Of a DNA stretch of 64,000 nucleotides, positions 43,096 to 52,004 are shown piece by piece; position 1 is the first letter of the stretch; each line of letters opens with the position of its first letter. A program made the position numbers and the translations under genes. The DNA is from Afipia sp. (GTDB taxonomy: Bacteria; Pseudomonadota; Alphaproteobacteria; Rhizobiales; Xanthobacteraceae), in assembly GCA_017308595.1 (NCBI GenBank), contig JAFKER010000018.1:39079-103078 (forward strand). Reading direction: 5' to 3'. The notes under the pieces are model-generated. The model saw only the letters and a list, made by a program, of their open reading frames with translations, did not search any database and was not told the origin of the DNA.

Positions 43096-43565
43096 CCTTG
43101 CGGGTCAGCGAGACGGCCAATGCGCTGCGCCGCCAGCAAGCCGAAACTGATCATCATCGATTTTCGCGTTGCCGCGGGGAGCCGATGTTCGGGCGCCTCG
43201 CAATGCAAGTGTGCGCCGTAAGCATCGGCGACGATCAGCCCCGTCTCCGGCGGAAACAATTCGCACGGCAGATCCTGCGTGAAGGCGAAGAACAGCCGGT
43301 CGCAGTGCATCCGGTAGTCCTGCCACTTTTGATCGGCGCGCAAATCTTCCAGCGACGATTTGATCTCGACGATCCAGATGTCGCCGCGCGGATTCATCGC
43401 CACCAGATCGGCGCGCCGGCCGGACGGCAGCGTCAACTCGCTGACGCAGGAAAAGCCCAGCGATCTCATAAACCTGGACGTGCCGCGCGCGACCGCGAGC
43501 GCTGTGTCGGACTGGCGGCGATCCGGCGGCAATCCCGGCTCGATGGGGCGGAATGGTGAATTCAT
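43074..43565 (-). CDS. mmcB: MmcB family DNA repair protein
   Basis: A 163-residue protein of the alphaproteobacterial MmcB family, linked to DNA damage tolerance. It shows a PD-(D/E)xK nuclease-like core: SELTLPSGRRADLVAMN, then WIVEIKSSLEDLRADQKW with the ExK pair, then PCELFPPETGLIVADAYGA. The ATG at 43565 fits the family N-terminus; the frame is open to 43625. Its 3' end overlaps that of the heme oxygenase frame. Confidence 0.92.
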   Translation of the reverse strand: MNSPFRPIEPGLPPDRRQSDTALAVARGTSRFMRSLGFSCVSELTLPSGRRADLVAMNPRGDIWIVEIKSSLEDLRADQKWQDYRMHCDRLFFAFTQDLPCELFPPETGLIVADAYGAHLHCEAPEHRLPAATRKSMMISFGLLAAQRIGRLADPQGYPGIGE

Positions 43566-43709
43566 GATTCCGGTGAAGGTAGCAGAAAAGCAAAGGCCCC
43601 TCAGCCCCAAAAGCGTACCCGGCACGACACAATTCGGACCCCGAGACGCCGCGAGGCACGGGAACCATGAGTTCCGCTGGGAGCAACACTGTTTGCCCTT
43701 GGAGGGGAA

Positions 43710-44852
43710 ATGTCATCACGCATCACCGACAGATTCAAATCGAATGGACGCACTTTCGCGCTCGCCCTTCTCGCATTGCCGATTACCTCGACGCTCTCGC
43801 AGGCTGTCGCCAGACCGACCGTCGAAGTGGCTTTCGTGCTCGACACCACCGGCTCGATGGGCGGATTGCTGGAAGGGGCCAAGCGCAAGATCTGGTCGAT
43901 CGCAACCAGTGTCGTCGATACCAATCCTGACGCGGATATCAGGATCGGACTCGTCGCCTATCGCGATATCGGCGACGAGTACGTTACCAAGACCTTCGAT
44001 CTCACCACCGACATTCAGGACATCTATGCCAACCTGCTGGAACTGAAAGCACGCGGCGGCGGCGACTGGCCGGAAAGCGTCAACGAAGCACTCGATGTTG
44101 CTGTGAACAAGCTGCAATGGACCAAGGGCAACGATGTCCGGCGCATCGTGTTTCTGGTCGGCGATGCACCGCCGCACATGGATTACGCACAGGACACCAA
44201 ATATCCCAAAACGCTGGTGGTCGCGAAACAGCGCGACATCGTGGTCAATGCCGTGCTCGCGGGCAGCGCGCGCGATACTGAGCGGGTCTGGCAGGACATC
44301 GCCCAGCGCGGCGACGGCCGCTTCATTCCGATTCCGCAGGATGGCGGCGAGCTTGTGGTGATCGAGACACCCTACGACGACGACATCATCATCCTGCAGA
44401 AGGAGATCAACGGCACCGTCATTCCATACGGACCGCAGACGCAGCAGAAGCGCGTGGAAGAAAAGACCCGGCAACTGTCCCAGGTTGCGGCCGCGGCACC
44501 GGCATCTGCGTCCGACATGGCGAGCTATCTCAACAAGCGCTCAAAGATCTCTTCAGAGGCGGTCACCGGCGACGGCGATCTGGTGAGCGCGGTTGCGTCG
44601 GGACGCGCAACACTCGGCAGCGTCAAGGACGATGAACTGCCAGATGAGTTGCGCAAGCTTTCGCCCGAGCAGCGCAAGGCTGAACTCGACCGGCGCACCC
44701 AGGCACGCAAGGCGCTGAACGAGAAGCTCGCCGCGCTGGTGCAAAAGCGTGACGCCTTCGTCACCGAAGCGAAACGCAAAACCGCGCCCGCCAAGACTTC
44801 CTCTTTCGACCGCGCCGTCGAGGACACGCTGAAGGCCCAGACCAAACGATAA
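43710..44852 (+). CDS. Exported von Willebrand factor A domain protein
   Basis: A 380-residue protein with a signal peptide (TFALALLALPITSTLSQAVA, cleavage near 34) and a VWA domain (about 37-225). The metal-ion site is DTTGSMG (D45, T47, S49), with the second threonine/aspartate area VFLVGDAPPH. The C-terminal third is alpha-helical and charged with coiled-coil character (ELRKLSPEQRKAELDRRTQARKAL cut here for length in part). A GGAGGGG precedes the start. VWA proteins mediate metal-dependent protein binding; no MoxR ATPase is adjacent, so the partner is unknown. Confidence 0.88.
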   Translation: MSSRITDRFKSNGRTFALALLALPITSTLSQAVARPTVEVAFVLDTTGSMGGLLEGAKRKIWSIATSVVDTNPDADIRIGLVAYRDIGDEYVTKTFDLTTDIQDIYANLLELKARGGGDWPESVNEALDVAVNKLQWTKGNDVRRIVFLVGDAPPHMDYAQDTKYPKTLVVAKQRDIVVNAVLAGSARDTERVWQDIAQRGDGRFIPIPQDGGELVVIETPYDDDIIILQKEINGTVIPYGPQTQQKRVEEKTRQLSQVAAAAPASASDMASYLNKRSKISSEAVTGDGDLVSAVASGRATLGSVKDDELPDELRKLSPEQRKAELDRRTQARKALNEKLAALVQKRDAFVTEAKRKTAPAKTSSFDRAVEDTLKAQTKR

Positions 44853-44858
44853 AGTTGC

Positions 44859-44884
44859 AGCCGCTCCCGCTGGCGGGAGCGGCT
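44859..44884 (+). terminator. Hairpin after the VWA gene
   Basis: AGCCGCTCCCG (44859-44869) and CGGGAGCGGCT (44874-44884) form a perfect 11-bp stem with loop CTGG, 6 bp past the stop codon. There is no T-tract, so termination strength is uncertain. Confidence 0.75.
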
Positions 44885-45182
44885 CTCGACCGGCCTGCGC
44901 CCGCCCTCAATATCCCTGTAATCATATGATTCTGTTATAGAATACGACTCCCCGCCGCGCTGGCGCCGGCCCCCGTGATTATAAATCGCTCTCAAATCTT
45001 TACCGGCGATTCACGCCAACTTCCGGTTGTGCGACCGACCGCCGCGGCATTCGTCGCTCCTTAATCAGATGCCGTCAGTGTTTGAACCGCGCATCCAGGA
45101 CGGCTCAGATCGTCCAGTGCGACTGGTCATGAGAACACAACAGGGAATTCACGTTAAGCAGGCCGGGGGCCTATAGCGTCCG
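44885..45182. other. Intergenic region before the GGDEF-EAL gene
   Basis: Together with the hairpin this makes a 330-bp gene-free gap. The stretch around 44920-44990 is more AT-rich (atcatatgattctgttatag) than its surroundings and could hold a promoter. No operator, RNA gene or convincing small ORF is seen. Confidence 0.55.
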
Positions 45183-47609
45183 ATGAAATTCAATTTCTTA
45201 TCCGCAAGAATGCGCCTGCTGCGGCTGGTCTCGCCCTTCGTTGCCATTGTCCTGCTGCAAGCCTTTCTTGCCGGAACCAGCCTGAGCATCCTTTCCTCGG
45301 TTCGCGCCTATGTCGGCGGCGAAAGCCTGTGGTCGAAGGGCCAGAAGGACGCGATTCACTATCTTTCGCTCTATGGCGAAACCGGCGACGACCGCTACTT
45401 CGAGCAATATGAAAAAGCCATCGCCATTCCGCTCGGCGACCGGGCCGCGCGCATCGCGCTGGAAAAGAAAGTACCGGATATCGAAGCCGCACGCGCCGGC
45501 TTTCTGCAGGGCGGCAATCACCTCGAAGACGTCGACGGCATGATCTGGCTGTATCGCTATTTCCGCGAGCTGCCGCCATTCAAGAAAGCGATCACGCACT
45601 GGATCAACACTGATCCAATGCTCGATGAACTCATCGAGCTCGCGAAGCAAATTCAAACCGAACAGAACGGCACCGTCGTTTCCTCGCAGCAACTGAATTC
45701 GTTGCGCGATCGGATCGATCACTTCAACACCCGCTTTTCACCCGAGGCGATGAGCTTCGCCGAGAGCCTCGGCAACGGTTCGCGTCAGGTCAAAATTGCC
45801 CTGACCATCGCCAACCTTTTCACAGCCGGACTGCTGGTCGGTCTGCTGTTGATGATGACCCGCCATTTTCTGGCGCAGCGTCGCCGTTTCGTTCACGCCT
45901 TGCGTAACGAGAAGGAGCGCGCCCAGATTACCCTCGCCGCCATCGGCGACGGCGTTATCAGCACCGACGCGCAAGGCAATGTCGACTATATGAATCCCGC
46001 CGCCGAAGCACTGGTGGCGCGCCGCGCTCTTTCCGCAAAGGGACTTCCGATCGACTCGCTATTCCGCCTTCTCGATGAAGAAACCGGTCAGCAGCGCGAA
46101 AGTCAATTCGGACAGATCCTGCGGGGCGGGGATCTTCCCACGACAACGCGGCCACAATTGCTGCAGCGGCCGGATTCCACAACCGTCGCCGTCTCCATGA
46201 CCGGAACGCCGCTCTATAAGGATGGCGAGGTGGCCGGCGCCGTGCTGGTGCTGCACGATATGACCAGCGAAAAGAAATACATCGCGCGGCTGTCATGGCA
46301 GGCCTCGCACGACAGCCTCACCAAGCTCGCCAATCGCCGCGAGTTCGAACACCGTCTCGAAAAGGCCCTGCAGGCGCAGGGGCGTCATGAGAATTCTCCT
46401 TATGCGCTGATGTTCCTCGATCTCGACCAGTTCAAGATCATCAACGATACCTGCGGCCATGCCGCCGGCGACAAGCTGCTGTGCGAGGTCGCCGAAATGC
46501 TCCAACTTCATTTGCGCGTCGACGACCTGCTTGCGCGGCTGGGCGGCGACGAATTCGCAATCCTGCTCGAACACGGCGATCTCGAACGGGCGGCCATTGT
46601 CGCGGAGCGGCTGCGGCAGACCGTGCAGGATCTCAATTTCGTCTGGAACGGAAGCTCTTTCACGATTACCGCCAGCATCGGCCTGGTGCAGATTCACGAC
46701 CGCGCAACCAAGGATGAAACCCTCCGCACCGCCGACCTCGCCTGCTATCTCGCCAAGGAAAAGGGCCGCAACCGGATTCAGATTCACAATCCGAGCGACA
46801 CGGAATTGCTGCATCGCTTCGGCGAAATGGCATGGGTCCAGCGTATTCATGACGCTTTGGAAGAGGAGCGGTTCTGCCTTTACGCTCAGAACATCGCGGC
46901 TCTCCACGAGATCGGAAGCAGCGGATCGCATATCGAACTGCTGCTTCGCCTGCGTGACAAGGACGGCAATCTGGTGCCTCCGGGCGATTTCATTCCGGCT
47001 GCGGAACGTTATGGCTTGATGCCGCTGATCGACCGCTGGGTTGTTCAACACGCATTCGAAATTATCGCCAGCCGTATCCGGCACAGCACATCGCCGATCG
47101 CCACCTGCGCCATCAATCTGTCAGGCGCGACCTTCAACGACGAAGGCTTTACCGACTACGTCCGCGAAAAACTCATGCGGTATAACATCCCGCCGTCGAT
47201 GATCTGCTTCGAAATCACTGAAACCAGCGCCATCGCCAATCTCGACAACGCCAACCGCTTCATCGGTGTGTTGCAGCAGCTGGGATGCCGGTTCTCGCTG
47301 GACGATTTCGGCAGCGGCATGTCGTCATTCGGCTATCTGAAGCATTTGCCGGTCAACTACCTCAAGATCGACGGCAGCTTCGTCAAGGACATGCTCGACG
47401 ATCCGATTGACCGCGCCATGGTGGAAATGATCTGCCGGATCGGCAAAGTCATGGGCAAGCAAACCATCGCCGAGTTCGTCGAGGACGATGCCACCATCGA
47501 GGCATTGCGCGAAATCGGCGTGGATTACGCGCAGGGCTTTGGCATCGGCCGGCCGGAACCGTTCGGAAAACTGGGTCCCAAGACACTGCGCAGCCTGCGC
47601 GTGGCCTGA
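45183..47609 (+). CDS. Membrane-bound GGDEF-EAL protein with PAS domain (c-di-GMP turnover)
   Basis: An 808-residue inner-membrane signalling protein. TM1 is about 14-36, a helical periplasmic sensor about 37-205, TM2 about 208-230. A PAS domain (about 245-360; [21 protein letters not shown]) is followed by GGDEF (about 370-530) with intact [10 protein letters not shown] and an EAL domain (about 560-800) with IELLLRLRD in place of EALLR, and intact [13 protein letters not shown] and KIDGSFV. Both active sites look competent. No I-site RxxD is obvious before GGDEF. The sensed signal is unknown. Confidence 0.95.
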   Translation: MKFNFLSARMRLLRLVSPFVAIVLLQAFLAGTSLSILSSVRAYVGGESLWSKGQKDAIHYLSLYGETGDDRYFEQYEKAIAIPLGDRAARIALEKKVPDIEAARAGFLQGGNHLEDVDGMIWLYRYFRELPPFKKAITHWINTDPMLDELIELAKQIQTEQNGTVVSSQQLNSLRDRIDHFNTRFSPEAMSFAESLGNGSRQVKIALTIANLFTAGLLVGLLLMMTRHFLAQRRRFVHALRNEKERAQITLAAIGDGVISTDAQGNVDYMNPAAEALVARRALSAKGLPIDSLFRLLDEETGQQRESQFGQILRGGDLPTTTRPQLLQRPDSTTVAVSMTGTPLYKDGEVAGAVLVLHDMTSEKKYIARLSWQASHDSLTKLANRREFEHRLEKALQAQGRHENSPYALMFLDLDQFKIINDTCGHAAGDKLLCEVAEMLQLHLRVDDLLARLGGDEFAILLEHGDLERAAIVAERLRQTVQDLNFVWNGSSFTITASIGLVQIHDRATKDETLRTADLACYLAKEKGRNRIQIHNPSDTELLHRFGEMAWVQRIHDALEEERFCLYAQNIAALHEIGSSGSHIELLLRLRDKDGNLVPPGDFIPAAERYGLMPLIDRWVVQHAFEIIASRIRHSTSPIATCAINLSGATFNDEGFTDYVREKLMRYNIPPSMICFEITETSAIANLDNANRFIGVLQQLGCRFSLDDFGSGMSSFGYLKHLPVNYLKIDGSFVKDMLDDPIDRAMVEMICRIGKVMGKQTIAEFVEDDATIEALREIGVDYAQGFGIGRPEPFGKLGPKTLRSLRVA

Positions 47610-47640
47610 CCACTGTCCGGGCCACTTCTCTCGCCTGTAC

Positions 47641-47751
47641 GTCATTCCGGACATCGCGCCCTTCGCGCGATGATCCGGAATCTCGAAAAGATCATCGGAC
47701 ACAACCGCGAGATTCCGGGTTCGCTCGCAAGAGCTCGCGCCCCGGAATGAC
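47641..47751. repeat. 111-bp intergenic palindromic repeat
   Basis: The outer arms GTCATTCCGG (47641-47650) and CCGGAATGAC (47742-47751) are perfect. The inner arms CCGGAATCTCG (47675-47685) and CGAGATTCCGG (47708-47718) are also perfect, and a small hairpin ATCGCGC...GCGCGAT lies between. The whole can fold into a cruciform. It sits between two co-directional genes. It is a typical 'cattccggggcgcgagc' repeat of this bacterial group. Confidence 0.85.
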
Positions 47752-47803
47752 GGGCTTGCATGAATCCGCTTGGCGCGGCGCAAAAAATCAGCATTGTGGC
47801 CGC

Positions 47804-48487
47804 ATGACAGATGAATCAAAGCAAGCCCCTAAGGAACCCGCGAAAGCCGGTGCCCTGATCGTGCCGGTTTCTCCGTTTCAGCAGAATTGCACTCTGCTAT
47901 GGAATGCCGCGACCATGCATGGGGTTGTGATCGACCCGGGCGGCGACGTTCCGGACATCCTGGCCGGGATCGAACAGGCCGGCATCACGGTCGACGAGAT
48001 CTGGATCACCCACGGCCATATCGATCACGTCGGCGGTGCGGCGGAGCTTCGCGACCAATTGAAGGTGCCGATCATCGGCCCCCATGTCGCCGACAAATAC
48101 CTGCTCGACAACGTGGTCGCGAGCGGCGCCAATTTCGGCATGACCGGCGTGCGCAATTTTGCGCCGGATCGCTGGCTGAACGAAGGCGACCAGCTCAAGA
48201 TCGGCGACCTTGTGTTCGACGTCTATCACACGCCGGGACATTCACCGGGCAGCGTGACATTCTTCAACAAGGACATGCGCTTTGCCATCGTCGGCGATGT
48301 GTTGTTCAACGGCTCGGTCGGGCGCACGGACCTGCCCGGCGGCGATCACGGCACGCTGATCCGCTCGATCAACGACAAATTGCTGCCGCTCGGCGACGAT
48401 GTCGGCTTCATCTGCGGCCATGGCCCCGGCTCGAACTTCGGCCATGAACGCGCCACCAATCCATTCCTCAATGGTGGCTTGGGCTAG
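47804..48487 (+). CDS. Metallo-beta-lactamase-fold hydrolase (glyoxalase II-like)
   Basis: A 227-residue MBL-fold hydrolase. The metal-binding motif H70-x-H72-x-D74-H75 lies in THGHIDHVGG. Further ligands are in HTPGHSPGSV, the bridging aspartate in VGDVLFNGSVGRTDLPGGDH, and the last histidine in CGHGPGSNFGHER. The pattern is of the GloB/YcbL group acting on thioesters such as S-lactoylglutathione; the exact substrate is unknown. The ATG at 47804 is used; the open frame upstream reads into the repeat. It converges with and overlaps the next gene by 4 bp. Confidence 0.93.
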   Translation: MTDESKQAPKEPAKAGALIVPVSPFQQNCTLLWNAATMHGVVIDPGGDVPDILAGIEQAGITVDEIWITHGHIDHVGGAAELRDQLKVPIIGPHVADKYLLDNVVASGANFGMTGVRNFAPDRWLNEGDQLKIGDLVFDVYHTPGHSPGSVTFFNKDMRFAIVGDVLFNGSVGRTDLPGGDHGTLIRSINDKLLPLGDDVGFICGHGPGSNFGHERATNPFLNGGLG

Positions 48488-48744
48488 CGATTGTAAGCCG
48501 CCAGCATGTCTTCAACCTTGATGCCGTTGATGGTCATGCCCTCAATGCGGCAATCGGTGAAGCATGCCCCGGCCATATTTGCATTGTTGACGTGCAGCCC
48601 TGCCAGATTGGTGTAATCGATCCGCAAGCCGCTGAGGTTGATGTCATGCATCGTGCACCCCGACATGTTGACATCCTCAAAGCTCGATCCCGAAAGATCC
48701 GAACCTTTCACATCGAGGCGCTGCTTCGCTCCGTGAATTTCCAT
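48484..48744 (-). CDS. Small pentapeptide-repeat-like protein
   Basis: An 86-residue protein. Its central part is built of A/N-x-L/M-x-x five-residue units (SDLSG, SSFED, VNMSG, INLSG, LRIDY, TNLAG, NANMAG), giving roughly a dozen coils of a right-handed beta helix. A non-repeat tail ends MLAAYNR. The ATG at 48744 follows GGGAGGA. Pentapeptide proteins can mimic DNA or act as scaffolds; no specific role can be assigned. Confidence 0.85.
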   Translation of the reverse strand: MEIHGAKQRLDVKGSDLSGSSFEDVNMSGCTMHDINLSGLRIDYTNLAGLHVNNANMAGACFTDCRIEGMTINGIKVEDMLAAYNR

Positions 48745-48785
48745 GCTCCATCCTCCCGGCAATCTTCACTCATCCGCCGCAAATT

Positions 48786-49652
48786 TCAGTTGCGCACCGC
48801 GTAGAGCGGCGTCCGCAGAGTAAACTGGACAAGCGGATCGGGCGTCCACGCGACCTCGACCGTCGCACCGAACAAGCGGTTGCCGTTGTCATCCATTCGA
48901 TCCAGATCGAACCTGATGGTCGGCTGGGTAAATGCCTTCGCCCTGATGACCCCGCCAGCGAGTTGCGCGCCCCCGAAGCTCTGGATGCCGAAGCGGCCCG
49001 ACAATTTCCAGTTGTTATCCCATTGATAGTAGCCGCCGAGATAACCGACAAAGGCCGGCTCGACTTTTGCAAGCGCCGAATCCACCCACACCGCCGTCAA
49101 GCGGGCTCCCGCGAGCAGGCCTCGCGTCTGATCTTCATCAAGTCCGTAATCGAGTTCGACCACCGTCTGGTTCGATGTCGAGCCCAGCCCCGGCGCACCG
49201 CTGATCGACCGTGTCAGAGTCGAGATCACCGTCACGGTCTTGCTGTCCTGCTGGATGACGTCGGCATTGAACCCGACATTCCAGCTATCCAGCGTCATCG
49301 ACGACCATGACGTCAAATCGCTGCGCGAGGTGCTGGCGCTGATGCCGCCATAAAGAGAGAGCCGTTCGGTCACATCCACTGTCAGAGGAGCATTCAGCGT
49401 CACGACCTGCGCCGCCACCGGAATCGGCGAGACAAAGCTCCTGAAACCGACGGCCAGCGTGTTGGGCGGCACACTCGTATATTGTGTGCTGTAATCCAGA
49501 TAGACGTTCGGCTGTCTCGGGCTTGCCGCCGCGTCATCGTCATTGCTGCTGCCACGCGCCGGATCGAGGCACACGACCACAGCGAACAGGCCGAGCGCGA
49601 TCCCCGGCATCGCATGCCGCAATCGCCCGCTCCTGACGCTGATCCGGCCCAT
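48786..49652 (-). CDS. Exported protein of unknown function, probable outer-membrane beta-barrel
   Basis: A protein of about 288 residues with a signal-like hydrophobic segment (MPGIALGLFAVVVCL) about 15 residues in. After a polar linker it shows alternating short beta-rich stretches (LSLYGGISAS, VTVISTLTRSI, TVVELDYGLDEDQ, FVGYLGGYYQWDN, KLSGRFGIQSFG), typical of a barrel. The last residues are not a classic Phe-ended signature. The start could also be 49727. No family recognised. Confidence 0.7.
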   Translation of the reverse strand: MGRISVRSGRLRHAMPGIALGLFAVVVCLDPARGSSNDDDAAASPRQPNVYLDYSTQYTSVPPNTLAVGFRSFVSPIPVAAQVVTLNAPLTVDVTERLSLYGGISASTSRSDLTSWSSMTLDSWNVGFNADVIQQDSKTVTVISTLTRSISGAPGLGSTSNQTVVELDYGLDEDQTRGLLAGARLTAVWVDSALAKVEPAFVGYLGGYYQWDNNWKLSGRFGIQSFGGAQLAGGVIRAKAFTQPTIRFDLDRMDDNGNRLFGATVEVAWTPDPLVQFTLRTPLYAVRN

Positions 49653-49743
49653 TCTGACCTGCTGAAGAATGAATGCGCGGGGCCGCGCCGGGCGATGGTG
49701 CCGTTTTCCGCCCCTCTTTTCAATCACCGCCGCAGGGCGCCAC

Positions 49744-50919
49744 TCAGTTCAGCGTGGCTTTCAGCGCGGTCGCCGCCGAGGCATAACCGCCCCGCGCACC
49801 ATCGACAAAATGGAAATGATCGGGCCGCGACACCGACAGCGTAAAACAGGTCATCATAGCCGCGTCCTGCCGATGCAGGCCGTAACGCGCCGTGCCTGCG
49901 GCAGCCGCGGCCGCAAGGCGCTCCTCCAGAGCGTCGGCCAATTCGGGTCTGCAATCCAGCACCATGCGCAGTCCATCGTCATATTTCCGGAAGTCGGAAT
50001 TCTCGACCACCTGCTGCATATAGATCTTTGGGACGAACCCGCCTGCGGGAATGTTGAGACGAAACAGCAGATAGGCAAACAGCGTCCAGGCATGAACACC
50101 GAGGCGGCGGACAAACAGCGGGCCGCCGCGCTGGGTCATCGCTTCGAAATTCGCTCCCGGTGTCGGCCAGCGCAAGCGCGGGCCTGATGACGGCACCGGC
50201 CGTCCCGCGCCGGGACTTTTTTCAACCAGCGTCACCACATCTTCGATCAGGTGGCGAAAAGCGGCACTGTCCGACGACGCACCCGGCACGATCAACACGG
50301 ACAGGATCAGCCCGCGCTCGGCGGGCATTTCCGAGAACCGGCACGACAGCCCGGTGAGATCAGGATGCGCCCCCGGAGGAGCCATCGGGACCGCAAATTC
50401 GCCGCGCTTCATCGCGGCTTCCGCCCATGCCAATCCGCCGCCGGAGAACATCGCGTAGGACACATGTGGCGAGGCCGCATAACGCGCCACGCGGACGTCC
50501 AATCCCTGTGCACGGATCGCTTCGATCGGGACCAGTGCAACACGCAAGGAAAGATCGAGATCTTCCTTCACCCACGTCGCGGTGGCGGCCAGAGCCTCAC
50601 GCGCAAGCTCCGCATCCTGCTTTGAGACCGCGAAACTTGCGCCGTCGCCGCCGAACGCAAATGGAAAATCGCGGTTCTCCAGCGCGTTCGTGACAGACGC
50701 GATCACCGAGGCCCCCGCCATGTTGACCGCCTTGTAGCGATTGTCGGCAATCGCCTGGGTCGACTGCACGATGTCGGCGACACCGATCAGCCAGCCATCG
50801 GGTACAGGCCGATACAGTTCCGGATCCATCAGATTGGCGAATCCGCGAAACACCGGCATAGATCTGTAGAACGCGTCGTCCCCGCGATCGCCCGTCATCT
50901 GGTTGTTCGATCCGCTCAT
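49744..50919 (-). CDS. DUF3095 family protein
   Basis: A 391-residue cytoplasmic protein with the DUF3095 opening FYRSMPVFRGFANLMDPELYRPVPD. A segment VADIVQSTQAI (D49-I-V-x-S-T) and later FAFGGDGASFAV (G90-G-D92-G) recall the metal-binding residues of class III nucleotidyl cyclases. The C-terminal half contains FAYLLFRLNIPAGGF and a conserved DGLRMVLDC region. Family function is not established. It is separated by 16 bp from the barrel-like gene on the same strand. Confidence 0.88.
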   Translation of the reverse strand: MSGSNNQMTGDRGDDAFYRSMPVFRGFANLMDPELYRPVPDGWLIGVADIVQSTQAIADNRYKAVNMAGASVIASVTNALENRDFPFAFGGDGASFAVSKQDAELAREALAATATWVKEDLDLSLRVALVPIEAIRAQGLDVRVARYAASPHVSYAMFSGGGLAWAEAAMKRGEFAVPMAPPGAHPDLTGLSCRFSEMPAERGLILSVLIVPGASSDSAAFRHLIEDVVTLVEKSPGAGRPVPSSGPRLRWPTPGANFEAMTQRGGPLFVRRLGVHAWTLFAYLLFRLNIPAGGFVPKIYMQQVVENSDFRKYDDGLRMVLDCRPELADALEERLAAAAAAGTARYGLHRQDAAMMTCFTLSVSRPDHFHFVDGARGGYASAATALKATLN

Positions 50920-51071
50920 GCCAGTGCCCTTGCGCCCGCTCCTCCGTGCGCGTGATCAACCCAGCGTTCCAAAAATACGAGCTGCCAGCAAGACGGGTTC
51001 GGGTCTGCCGCAAACAAAAGCCGGCGCAACCAGGTCACGCCGGCCCTGTCCCGTGTCCGCACGGAATCGTC

Positions 51072-51353
51072 TCAGCGATAATGCCGATGCCTGCGATAGC
51101 GGCGCGGAGCAGGTTCGCCATATCCGTAAGGCTGATACCACGCATTCGCGCTGCACGAGCCGCCAACACCGCTGGTCGCCTGACGGCATTGTTCATAGGT
51201 GTAATAGGCACAAACCCGGCCCTGCCCGGCGCGGCTGTAGTTTTCCGAACAGAACGGCGCATCGGCCCGCGCGGGTGCTGCCGAGCCGAGCGTGATCGCC
51301 AGCGCGGCAATGGCCGCAGCGGCGAGGCCGGCCTTGAAATCCAGTTTGAGCAT
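51072..51353 (-). CDS. DUF3551 family small exported protein
   Basis: A 93-residue secreted protein. The signal peptide (FKAGLAAAAIAALAITLGSAAPARA) is followed by a short Cys-containing mature part (FCSENY, VCAYYTYEQCRQATSGVGGSC) with NAWYQPYG and a basic, His/Arg-rich tail RRYRRHRHYR. This is the typical DUF3551 layout, largely restricted to Bradyrhizobium-like bacteria. AAGGAG precedes the ATG at 51353. Function unknown. Confidence 0.88.
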   Translation of the reverse strand: MLKLDFKAGLAAAAIAALAITLGSAAPARADAPFCSENYSRAGQGRVCAYYTYEQCRQATSGVGGSCSANAWYQPYGYGEPAPRRYRRHRHYR

Positions 51354-51492
51354 TTCGAATCTCCTTGATGCTCTCTCTATATGGGTCCCCATGCCGGATT
51401 GGCTATCTCGAATATGTTACACACCGTTTTCACCGCCGTGTCGCCGCAAAGGTGGTACAGTGAGTTAAACCCGCTTCAGCGCAGGAGTTCCG

Positions 51493-51897
51493 ATGTCTCC
51501 CGTCTCCTTTATGCTCAATGTCTTGTGGGTCGTCCTTGGCGGCTTCTGGATGGCGCTGGGCTGGGCGATTGCCGCCGTCATCATGGCGATCACCATCATC
51601 GGCATTCCATGGGCGCGCGGCGCCTGGAATATTGCCATCTACACGCTGTTTCCGTTCGGCCAGAAAGCCGTCTCGCGCGAGATCTACATCGGAGAACGCG
51701 ATTTCGGGACCGGCATTTTCGGATTCATCGGCAACCTGATCTGGCTGATCCTCGCCGGATGGTGGCTGGCGCTCGGTCATCTCATCACAGCCTTGCTGCT
51801 GGCGATCACGATCATCGGCATTCCCTTCGCATGGGCACATCTGAAGCTCGGCGCCATCGCACTATGGCCCATCGGCAAGACCATCGTTCCGGCGTAA
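51493..51897 (+). CDS. YccF domain inner-membrane protein
   Basis: A 134-residue membrane protein with two YccF repeats. Each has a hydrophobic pair ending in the motif ITIIGIPWARGAWNIA or ITIIGIPFAWAHLKLGAIALWP. The sequence between, PFGQKAVSREI, is the family's conserved cytoplasmic segment. Function is not known. It stands alone with an AGGAG-like site before the ATG. Confidence 0.92.
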   Translation: MSPVSFMLNVLWVVLGGFWMALGWAIAAVIMAITIIGIPWARGAWNIAIYTLFPFGQKAVSREIYIGERDFGTGIFGFIGNLIWLILAGWWLALGHLITALLLAITIIGIPFAWAHLKLGAIALWPIGKTIVPA

Positions 51898-52004
51898 GCC
51901 ACTGATTGCAGCGCATCATCACAACTGCCCGAACCGGCAGCGATCTGTGTTGTTCGCGTCAGCCAACTCGGCAATAATTCCCCGGGTTTTTCCAGGGAAG
52001 CGCC

